Made by a program: the position numbers and the translations under genes. Positions 10,101-17,903 of a stretch of 33,191 nucleotides of DNA are shown here, one piece after another. Positions within the stretch are counted from its first letter, which is position 1. Each line of letters begins with the position of its first letter. The DNA is taken from NCBI GenBank assembly GCA_016946835.1, contig JACVTC010000390.1, positions 1 through 33,191 of the forward strand, in the 5' to 3' direction. The notes under the pieces were generated by a model. It had not been told where the DNA came from and ran no database searches. It saw nothing but the letters and a program-made list of their open reading frames with translations. Source of the DNA: Neocallimastix lanati (nom. inval.). Lineage: Eukaryota; Neocallimastigomycota; Neocallimastigomycetes; Neocallimastigales; Neocallimastigaceae.

Positions 10101-10178
10101 TCTATTGTTGCCGGACGTTGTGATGGATACTATGATAGTACTGATGAGAGAAAGTTCTACAGTTTTAAAGTAATGTAA
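7113..10178 (+). CDS. Secreted subtilisin-like serine protease (peptidase S8) with two CBM18 chitin-binding modules and a C-terminal lectin-like domain
   Basis: The frame encodes 1021 residues. Residues 1-31 are a signal peptide. Residues about 38-165 resemble an I9-type propeptide, ending in the typical pattern of a small beta domain (YTIHALLSNELY ... YVIECIEDVKIE). The S8 catalytic domain spans about 245-600, with all key residues present: Asp257 in VVIDSG, His310 in HGTKVAS, oxyanion Asn398 in TSGGNDN and Ser540 in GTSFSSPIVAG. Two hevein-type CBM18 modules follow at 612-654 and 734-772, each with closely spaced Cys (CCSKDGLCG, CCSQYGYCG). Thr/Lys linkers contain repeats of KTTQKAVVKPTTT. 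Residues about 855-1021 form a Cys-containing domain like the tail of the giant protein at 17904. Expected role: activation by propeptide removal, then proteolysis on chitin-bearing surfaces, either its own wall or prey or host material. The start is the first ATG after an A tract and gives the signal peptide directly. Confidence 0.95.
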   Translation: MSFNFKTLYLKPINFIVLIFLLLILINEVLCLEEESKDKYYLITFQFNNENDEEIDDPKESNNELTFINNQMKNILELMIDNKDTFENEELLNEYSDIKEKRDGNGDSLEEIVKLINENSSSLINIIYENKERGIYTIHALLSNELYLIIKNMPYVIECIEDVKIEDTDPIVQINDSPTDNIEDDEEAIDSTITNYYSLSSIKDETKWDDILIEKNAYNHLSLLSQGKFDNSLINEYDSNYYYPSSAGKGVNIVVIDSGFMFDHKDFNNNNRIVRCQAICVDNGCVDTYNDPILSKFCTIDSNKHLYPKHGTKVASTAAGNIYGVAKKANIFGIAVDMATASFVSAIKYIMDFSSTLFPPDKTIINISSGSYSRYAVYDNILKDAEKKGYMIITSGGNDNIDGCIKTKREYIRNNEKKIAKDFHYPSGYESAIGVGSINNNYSSLSLNVNYSILYSKASFSNYGDCIDLWAPGYVYAALPSENEIEILEKPNYCKTLKNKRDYEINEKERIIKKLCTDNNNMFRKIKVTSSSKKWGAGTSFSSPIVAGISALFISEFPDVKFNQNILRKLLDAVSLKDIINFNNISKHSRNIFINNGKRIIYSKDNRYPKNHCGPNVGNSICPNNACCSKDGLCGTSDSFCEIRNGCQFEFGNCNNKNIRTQSQNTTTNLKTTQKAIVKSTTTILKTTAKAIVKSTTTILKTPAKATVEPTLTKNNTNTTTVIEKDIPISTNGKCGPTYGRCKENWCCSQYGYCGQTKNYCDSGCQKDYGRCNNVILDIPLTTEKANSTTKKSNITIKTSITTNKTTQKAVVKPTTTALKTTQKAVVKPTTTKKTTQKAVVKPTTTKKATPTLPPLISIITMYNTKYYVGMENTKIPYDLRISKTKTNLYSNIKKAKVWAEIKNSSGYCLGNINKNYINKYKIKESSVKKDYLVFMPCNDSNVLSFYQYAIKTGDTIVKIGYRSNNKPFKGIYESNNHYKCRGKEGDNCCMYLDNDSIVAGRCDGYYDSTDERKFYSFKVM
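9107..9660. repeat. Repeated Thr/Lys linker units inside the protease gene
   Basis: Two families of near-identical units encode the linkers. One is an ATTTTAAAAACA(A/C)CAGCAAAAGCAATTGTTAAATC-type unit around 9115-9240. The other is an AAAACAACACAAAAAGCAGTT-type unit repeated three times around 9525-9650 (KTTQKAVVKPTTT). High nucleotide identity shows recent expansion. The repeats lengthen the spacer between the catalytic domain, the CBM18 modules and the tail domain. Confidence 0.75.
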
Positions 10179-11836
10179 TAATAATGAGTTTAACTATAGT
10201 ACTATAAAATTTTTAAACTTATATTATTAACTAAATAATAAATAATATTTCTTTATATTTTAAGTAAAAATTATTAATAATAGTGATATACATTTATTAT
10301 TTTTAATTTGTTGAAATAAAAAATAAAATAAAATAAAATAAATTAGAAATAAAAGAAAAATTAAAAAAAAGTAAAAATAAATATAATAAATTAAATTAAA
10401 TTAGAAATAAAATAAATAAAAGCATATGTAAAAATAAAAAATAATAAAAAATAATAAATTAGAAATAAAAGAAATAAAAAATTGTAAAATTACAAATTAT
10501 AAAATATTATTAATTAAAAATAAAAAAAAAATATAAAGATAATAAAATAATATATATGAGAAATAACCGAAATAAAAAAAATGTAAAAATATAAGTAGTA
10601 AAATAAAAAAAAATTATAAATAAAAGAAATTATGAATAAAAGAAATTATGAATAAAAGAAATTAAATTTTAAATTGAAATTAAGAAATAACAATATTGTA
10701 TGAATTAAAATAATTTACTTTATTTATATATATATAATTTTTTATTATAATAATAAACTAAAATTAGTTTTATAAAGTGTCAATAAAATAACATAATTAA
10801 ATTATTTTATATTTTAAATTTTAAAATGATATTTATATAATAAAAATAAACTTATATTTTGTTTATTATATTAATATATTTTTATAAAAAAATAATTTAT
10901 AATAAAAATATAAATTAAATATAATAAAGGATTATTTTGAATTAAAGTAAATCATAATTTATTATTAATAAAATACTTTAAGTTAATCTTATTTATTCTA
11001 AGTTTAATTGAACATAGAAAATAGTATTAAAATTTTTCATTGATTTATTAATAAATTGTTATATTTATATTATATTTATAATTATTATAGTAATAATAGT
11101 AAATAAAAATATATATTTTAATTCATTTAATTATTTTTTCATATATTATTTTAAACTATTAATTTCCTATTTAAACAATATATTAATTATTTTTTTTTAT
11201 ATTCTATTAAAAAATAATGTTCTTTTTTATTTATTATTATTTTTTTGTTGATTATTTTAAATTAATAATAAAAAAAATATTATGTATTTCTTTTAATTTA
11301 TATGACAATATATATTAATTGTAATATCATTTGAGATATAAATTTTACATATAATAAACTTTAATAGATTACGGCATTACACAAAATATTTTAATTTTTT
11401 AAAGTGTTACTTTCATAGTTTATATTATTAATAATATATTAATAATTATATTAATTATAACAGAAATATAATTAACTTATTTTAAAAATTAATTAGTTAG
11501 GAATATAATGAAACTAACTCATCATATAGAAAACTAGTATCCAATGAAATACTGAGATTATTATATAGAAAATTTCGTATAAATTAATAGTGGATTTTAT
11601 TTTTATTTTTTTTTATTATTAAATTTAAAATAAAATTAAATGAAAAAGATAAAAAATTAAATAAATAAATAAATAAAATATTGAAATATTTTAATAACGA
11701 AATAGTTGAAATATAATAAAATAAAATTATAGTATTAATATAAAAACTATAAAAATTATAAAGAAAATATTAAATATATACATCTATATATTAATATTTT
11801 ATTTTATTTATTTAATTTAAAAAAAAATAAATAATA
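10179..11836. other. A/T-rich intergenic region
   Basis: No gene is seen. It contains the 3' flank of the protease gene and the upstream region of the gene at 11837. Many short AAATAAAA-type repeats lie at 10310-10700, including three copies of a 16-base unit at 10619-10664. Positions 11500-11600 are slightly richer in G/C and may carry the promoter of the next gene, but no clear motif stands out. Confidence 0.6.
10619..10664. repeat. Three tandem copies of a 16-bp unit
   Basis: The unit AATAAAAGAAATTATG occurs nearly three times in tandem in the 3' flank of the protease gene. It is A/T-rich and probably a slippage product. Confidence 0.6.
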
Positions 11837-14800
11837 ATGAATACAGAAAAACTTATCTATATATTTTTGATTTTACTTGAAGTTTATTTTTATAAAGTTA
11901 ATTGCTCTTATATTAGTAAATCAAATAAAGTTGCAATTATAAAAAATTATAAAAATAATCTTTGTTTGACCTATCATAAAAAAGAATATAAAGTTAGGCT
12001 AAGCACATGTAAAAATAATTATTTAAAACAACAATGGATTATCCCCAAGTCAGGAGAAGGTTATTATGTTAGTAAGGAAGATACTAATATATGTTTAAAT
12101 ATTTCAAAAAGTGGAAGTGTCGTAACCGATTTATGTTCTAAAAATGGTACAAAGCTTGGTAATATTCTTCATTCCAAAACTGGTGAATCTATTTGGACTC
12201 CATTGGATGATACAAAATGCCTTGGAATTCTAAAAGCCGACAGAGAAATGATTAACGATGAAAATAAAAGAAAAAATAACAGTATTCGTCTTAATATGAA
12301 TCAATGTAATAGTTCTAAAAGCGACCAACATTGGCGTATGGAAATTATTGAGGAAAATTATAGTGAAAAGAATACAAGTACTATAAAGAATACAAGTACC
12401 AAAAAGAATACAATTACCAAAAAGAATACAAGTACCAAAAAGAATACAAGTACCAAAAAGAATACAAGTACTAAAAAGAATACAAGTACCAAAAAGAATA
12501 CAAGTACCAAAAAGAATACAAGTACTAAAAAGAATACTACAACTACTACAATAATAGGAAAAGATATCCCAATCAGTAAAAATTATAAATGTGGTCCTAT
12601 GTATGGTAGATGTAGTGAAAACTTGTGTTGCAGTAAATACGGTTATTGTGGAAAAACTGAAAAATATTGTGACGCAGGATGCCAAAAAGATTATGGAAGA
12701 TGCAATAGTACGACTTTAGATATTCCATTGACAACAGAAAAATCAAAAAATACTACTAAAAAATCAAATATAACTATAAAAACTTCAACAAATACTAACC
12801 CAAAAGCATCAACTGTTAATAATATCACTATTAATGTCACTACAACAAAAAGTAATTCTATTACTACTAGAATAAATTCAAATATTGTTAGTACAACTAA
12901 TAGAAAATCTACTAAAAAAATAATTCCAACTGCTGTTACTACCCCAGCTACAAATACTACTTCAATTGCTGTTACTACTACCACTACAAATACTACTTCA
13001 ATTGCTATTACTACTACTGCTACAGATTTATCATTAGAAAGTAATTCATCGTTTATACCTGAAAAATTTATTGAATCTAATTCAACTATTGATAATCCTT
13101 ATAGAGGTTGGTATCACGGTTCGAAATCGGTAGATATATCAGATTATGCTAAATATGATTGTAAGTACATTAAAAGATTATCAAATATTCGTAAAGAAGA
13201 AATTGGATTACAATATATTGGTATTCAGTTAGAAGAATTCAAAAATAGAGAAATCTCTAAGGAAGGATTAAATAATATCAGATCATTATTTAGTGAATAT
13301 AGAGCAAAAGCAAAAGCAGATGGTATTACAAGATTAATTATAAGATTCTATTATGATAACGCAGATAATTGTAAGATGAATCCAAACGGAACTCCACGTA
13401 CTACTAAAGTCAATAAAAGAAATAACTTCAATAATACAATAGAAGAAAATTATAATGAAATCAACGATGATTCATTTTATCCAATTAAAAAAAACGATAA
13501 TGAATATATAAATTTGAGTAAAAACGATATAATTTATGTAACGGATAAATTGAATTATAATTTACCGTTATTTAAAAATAAAATAAATAATTCGAAAGAA
13601 GAAGATGACGAAAATAATGACAATGAAACATCTACAGTTAATGCATATGATGATGAAGATGATATTGAATTTATAGATGATTTGGATAATGACGAAAGTA
13701 TATTCTTTAATCAAAATGATTATCTAAGTCTTGAAGATTTTAATGAAAATAATATATTATCACTAAGTGATGATAAGTTAAATGATTATATGGATCAAAT
13801 GAATTTTATTTCTTCAAATACTTCATTAACTATCAAAAATAAAATTAATAAAAGAGAAAATGTTGGCATCCAAATCTCAACAGATTTATTTAATGTTGAT
13901 TCAGTAAAACTTTTTACAAATTCAATTCGTTATAATGGAAAGAAGGGTCAATGTTTTATCAAAACAGCATTTGAGAGTTGTGAACTTTACTCAACTGAAG
14001 AATTGGAACCAGATAATATAGAAATTATAAAAACTCATATTAAACAATTATCAGAAATTGTTAATGAATATAAAGATATTATTTATATACACCAAGGTGT
14101 ATTTATTGGAACTTGGGGAGAAATGCATAGTTCTTCATACTCAAAAAATTACAAGGATATACCTGAATTAATTAATACGATTAATAATTATTTTGATCCA
14201 TCTATTTATTTAGCCGTAAGAACTCCTCGTCATTATCGAATGATAATGAACTATAATAAAATAACTAATAAAAAATTATTGACATCTAGGTTAGGTTTAT
14301 TCAATGATGGTCTTTTTTATAATGATAATGATTACGGTACTTATGGTCAAAGTGATATAAATGAAAACAACGGAATCATTAAAGCAAACCGCAAAGATGA
14401 AATAAAGTTTCAAAATAAAATTTGTTTTAATGTTCCTAGTGGCGGTGAAAGTGTTTTAAATAAGAACACTATGGATTTCAATGATCTAAGTATCGATAAT
14501 ACTTATTATAATATTAAAAATTATAATAACTTTTATACCTGCAATGATTATTCTAATACAATTCATTTAAGTTACTTAAATGATGATTATAGTAAACCTA
14601 TATACTCTCATTGGAGTAATTATACTTATTACAATTCTACTAATCCAATATGGAATGGTGGAAATGGTCATGATTATATAAGTAATCATCTAGGATATAG
14701 ATATGTTATTAAAAACGCCACTTTTAGCAGTTATAATGATACTTTAAACATTGATATTACAAACGTAGGATATTCTCCAGCATATATAAAATTTGATATT

Positions 14801-15064
14801 AAGATATTTCTAGTAAATAGTAATAATATATTAGAAAAAGAAATTAATGTAAATGAGGATAACAGATTATGGAAAAGTAATGATTTATACAAATTAAAAA
14901 TTTTTTTAGACTTCAATTCTTATTCTATTAAAAATCTAAATGACAAATATAACATCTATTTCAAACTAATCGATCCTACTTATGGTTCGACTATTAAGTT
15001 TGGCAACACATTAAACTTTAAAAATGAATACGGTTATAAAATAGGCACCTTAGTAATAAATTGA
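11837..15064 (+). CDS. Secreted ricin-like lectin + CBM18 + DUF4874/DUF4832 protein
   Basis: The frame encodes 1075 residues. Residues 1-23 are a signal peptide. Residues 25-170 are ricin-B-like, with repeated Cys-Leu and QxW-type signatures (CLTY ... KQQWII; ICLNI; KCLGIL ... DQHWRM). Residues 178-232 are NTSTKK-type hexapeptides, followed by one CBM18 module at 251-289 and a Thr-rich linker to about 400. The rest matches the DUF4874/DUF4832 pair: IDNPYRGWYHG (from 418), RLIIRFYYDNADN (near 500), YIHQGVFIGTWGEMHSS (near 750), RTPRHYRMI and HLGYRYVIKNATFS (near 950). These are TIM-barrel-like proteins of unproven, possibly glycan-related activity. An acidic Asp/Asn insert (about 529-673) splits the DUF4874 part and has Lys-Arg at both ends (527-528, 672-673). 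The likely role is glycan and chitin binding outside the cell. The start gives the signal peptide directly. The enzymatic function is unknown. Confidence 0.92.
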   Translation: MNTEKLIYIFLILLEVYFYKVNCSYISKSNKVAIIKNYKNNLCLTYHKKEYKVRLSTCKNNYLKQQWIIPKSGEGYYVSKEDTNICLNISKSGSVVTDLCSKNGTKLGNILHSKTGESIWTPLDDTKCLGILKADREMINDENKRKNNSIRLNMNQCNSSKSDQHWRMEIIEENYSEKNTSTIKNTSTKKNTITKKNTSTKKNTSTKKNTSTKKNTSTKKNTSTKKNTSTKKNTTTTTIIGKDIPISKNYKCGPMYGRCSENLCCSKYGYCGKTEKYCDAGCQKDYGRCNSTTLDIPLTTEKSKNTTKKSNITIKTSTNTNPKASTVNNITINVTTTKSNSITTRINSNIVSTTNRKSTKKIIPTAVTTPATNTTSIAVTTTTTNTTSIAITTTATDLSLESNSSFIPEKFIESNSTIDNPYRGWYHGSKSVDISDYAKYDCKYIKRLSNIRKEEIGLQYIGIQLEEFKNREISKEGLNNIRSLFSEYRAKAKADGITRLIIRFYYDNADNCKMNPNGTPRTTKVNKRNNFNNTIEENYNEINDDSFYPIKKNDNEYINLSKNDIIYVTDKLNYNLPLFKNKINNSKEEDDENNDNETSTVNAYDDEDDIEFIDDLDNDESIFFNQNDYLSLEDFNENNILSLSDDKLNDYMDQMNFISSNTSLTIKNKINKRENVGIQISTDLFNVDSVKLFTNSIRYNGKKGQCFIKTAFESCELYSTEELEPDNIEIIKTHIKQLSEIVNEYKDIIYIHQGVFIGTWGEMHSSSYSKNYKDIPELINTINNYFDPSIYLAVRTPRHYRMIMNYNKITNKKLLTSRLGLFNDGLFYNDNDYGTYGQSDINENNGIIKANRKDEIKFQNKICFNVPSGGESVLNKNTMDFNDLSIDNTYYNIKNYNNFYTCNDYSNTIHLSYLNDDYSKPIYSHWSNYTYYNSTNPIWNGGNGHDYISNHLGYRYVIKNATFSSYNDTLNIDITNVGYSPAYIKFDIKIFLVNSNNILEKEINVNEDNRLWKSNDLYKLKIFLDFNSYSIKNLNDKYNIYFKLIDPTYGSTIKFGNTLNFKNEYGYKIGTLVIN
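12367..12532. repeat. 18-bp tandem repeat coding NTSTKK hexapeptides
   Basis: About nine copies of AATACAAGTACCAAAAAG with single-base variants lie between the ricin-like domain and the CBM18 module. They encode a basic, O-glycosylatable linker. Near-identity between copies points to recent expansion and likely length variation. Confidence 0.85.
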
Positions 15065-15134
15065 TAATATTATAATAAATATTTAAATGTTTTAGTAATA
15101 AATTGATAATATTATAATAAATATTTAAATGTTT
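15051..15134. repeat. 42-bp tandem duplication spanning the stop codon of the DUF4832 gene
   Basis: Positions 15051-15092 are repeated exactly at 15093-15134, and a partial third copy may follow. The unit includes the last codons and the TGA of the gene, and its length is a multiple of three. The first copy holds the used stop and the second lies in the 3' UTR. Confidence 0.85.
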
Positions 15135-15209
15135 TATAAAATTGATAATACTTTATTTTATAAACATTTTAAAAAATTAAATATATATATTTAAATATAA
15201 ATATTAATA

Positions 15210-15240
<31 letters not shown>

Positions 15241-16203
15241 TAAAATGATAAATAGCTCCATGTCAAATATAAAAAAACAAATTAAATTTACTAATAAATA
15301 AATGAAAATTAAAATATAAAAAAAAATTATATTTAATTCTAAAAAAAATAATAAATATAATATTATAATAAAATAATAAAAATAGTAAAAATAAAAATAT
15401 ACAATATTTTTATTAAAAAAAAAGAAATTATTTATTTGGTTTATAACATTTTTAAATATATTTCATAAAGTTTTGTAACTAAATCAAGATTAAAATAAAA
15501 TATATTTTAATATTATTAAATAAACATTTGATTATAAATTTACTATGTCCTCATTTTTATATTCAAAGTTTAAAAATAATTTAATATTTTTATATTTTAT
15601 TAATTATTTTACCTATTTATACTATATATAAATATATATTATTTTTTTATATATTAAGATAATAAAAAATTGCTGCTTTCATCATTATTACCTTTTTTAT
15701 GAAGAGTACTATATTATAAATACTTAATATAAGTATATATAATAATTAAAAAGAATTTAAATAATTATATATATCTATAAAATTTCTACTTAAATAGATA
15801 TACATAATTTAATAAATAATAATTTTTGTTTAAATAAATAAAACATATACATTTTTCTAATAATTTTTAATAAGTAACATTCCACAATAAATAAGTATTT
15901 TAGGAAAATTAGTGGAATTGTAATTTTATATTTAATTAAATTAAATATATATATATATAATAGGTTCAATACAGAGAATTTCTAATTATTCTAATTATTT
16001 ATCAAATAAATTTATATTTACATAAAAAAATAATATTAAATTTTTATAATTTAAGTCAAAATCTACTTTCCTGTTTTTTTTTTCATATAAATTTAAAAAT
16101 ATCGAAAATTGAAGTTTTGTATATTATATTGATGATATTGATCATATAACTCTTTCGATATATTTTTATGTTTATTAATATTATACTTATTTTATATTTT
16201 AAA

Positions 16204-16542
16204 TCAATATGCAAATTGAAAAATTCAAAATGCAAATTTAAAGGTACTATATGTTCTTATTCTGATTATCTAGTATACAAATAAAAATAAACGGTATTAT
16301 TTTTATCGAATATAAGGAATTTTAAGAAGAAATTAATGTTGATATAAAAGAAGAAAAAAATAGAAATGTAATTATAAATATTATAATTTTACCTATAGGC
16401 TTCTTTGGTTTATTTTTTTAATAATTTTTGTATTTGGATGATTGATCATTACAAACTTCATGTAAATCTAAATCCTAATAATGTTTGTGCTAGTTATGTA
16501 GGTTATATAAAAAAATTAAATAATATACTAAACATTTATTAG
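16204..16542 (+). pseudogene. Remnant of a Cys-containing single-pass membrane protein gene
   Basis: In an A/T desert this patch reads coherently across three frames. First comes a Cys-containing stretch (CKFKGTICSYSDYLVYK, about 16225-16280). Then, after a frame change near 16280, comes NGIIFIEYKEF, a TAA at 16323-16325, and EEINVDIKEEKNRNVIIN leading into a hydrophobic helix (IILPIGFFGLFF). After another change in the T run near 16410 the sequence continues as CIWMIDHYKLHVNLNPNNVC and ends at a TAG at 16540-16542. The layout of ectodomain, one transmembrane helix and a short cytoplasmic tail is typical of type I surface proteins. No family is recognised and the 5' part is missing. Confidence 0.5.
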
Positions 16543-16643
16543 AATTTTTAAATATTTAATATAGATAAAAAAAAATAATACATTTATGATTTTAATAAAA
16601 AAAAAATTATTCTTAATAAAAAAACAAAAAACAAAGACATAAC

Positions 16644-16671
16644 AAAAATCAAAAACCAAAAACCAAAAACC
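16644..16671. repeat. 7-bp AAAAACC microsatellite
   Basis: Four tandem units (AAAAATC, then AAAAACC three times) lie in intergenic DNA. They are too few and too internal to be called a telomeric repeat. Confidence 0.6.
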
Positions 16672-17330
16672 ATAAAATAAAAAAAAAATAAAAAAAAAAA
16701 AGAAAAATTAAAAAGCTGATATAAAAAAAATTAATATTATTATTTAATAATAATATATAAATGATAAACTTTATTTATAATATTTAATATAAAAATTTAT
16801 TATATTTAATAAATATTATAAATATTATAATTTTTTTTAAAAAAAAAAAAAAAAAAAACCAAAATATATTTTTGAATTTTTATTTCTTAATTTATTTAAA
16901 AATAATTAAAGAAATAAAATAAATCTTCTTTGTTCAAAGAAAACCAATTTGTATTAAACAATATATATATATACAAAGATATACAATACTATATTTAAAA
17001 AAAAAAATATAATAAAGTTATTTTAATAAACTATAAATAATATTTTTTATTATTTAATTTTTATAAAATTATTTTGGTCATTTTTTTTAAATTTATGATT
17101 TAAAAACAATAAATTGTCAAATGGAAATATTTAAAAATTTTAATACTAATGAATTTTAAATATCATTAGTTTTTTTTTACAAGAGAAAAGAAAAACAATT
17201 CAAGTAGTTTAAAATTATATATAACTGTTATAATATAAAAGATAATTATTATTATACATAATTATATTTTTATACTTTCATCTACATTAAAAAATATAAT
17301 TATTTATATTTTATTAATTTAATTATTTTT

Positions 17331-17508
17331 TATTTATTATTTATTATTTATTATTTATTATTTATTATTTATTATTTATTATTTATTATTTATTATTTTT
17401 ATTATTATTTATTATTTATTATTTATTATTTATTATTTTTATTTATTATATATAATTTTTTATTTATTATTTATAATTTATTATTTATTATTTATTATTT
17501 ATTATTTA
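17331..17508. repeat. Long 7-bp TTTATTA microsatellite
   Basis: About 180 bases of a 7-base period (TTTATTA), with interruptions near 17395 and 17440-17470. It lies about 400 bases beyond the stop of the minus-strand giant gene and is likely length-variable. Confidence 0.85.
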
Positions 17509-17903
17509 ATGTTTAACTTTTTATTATTTTTAATTTACATTTCATTTCGTTAAGAGTAATTTACTTCTTTTAATTTAATAATAATTATAATTATTATTAT
17601 TTTTTATTTTTAATAAAATAAGTAATATATATTTTAATCTTTTTTTTGTGTAATAGAAAAAAAATTATTTTTTATTTTAAAATTTTATAATTAATAATTA
17701 TAATTATAAAACATAATAAAAAGTATTATTATTTTTATAACATATATATATATATATTTGAAAGATATTTTTTATATTTATATTTTTATTTCATTTTTTA
17801 TAAAATATAATTTCTATACTTATAATTTATTTATTTTTAGATTTAATTTATTTTTTTCAATAATTTTTGTATTATTTTTTTTTAATTTTTTTTATTATTT
17901 TTT

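Larger units (their letters stand above)
15065..17903. other. A/T-rich intergenic region with microsatellites and one gene remnant
   Basis: This region lies between two convergent genes. It holds the 42-bp duplication, an A run near 15213-15240, a remnant of a membrane-protein gene at 16204-16542, a 7-bp AAAAACC repeat at 16644-16671 and a long TTTATTA microsatellite at 17331-17508. No intact gene is seen. Confidence 0.6.

Noticed and set aside
16644-16671. AAAAACC repeat as telomeric DNA
   Set aside because: Only four short units, internal to a gene-containing contig and unlike the usual TTAGGG repeat.
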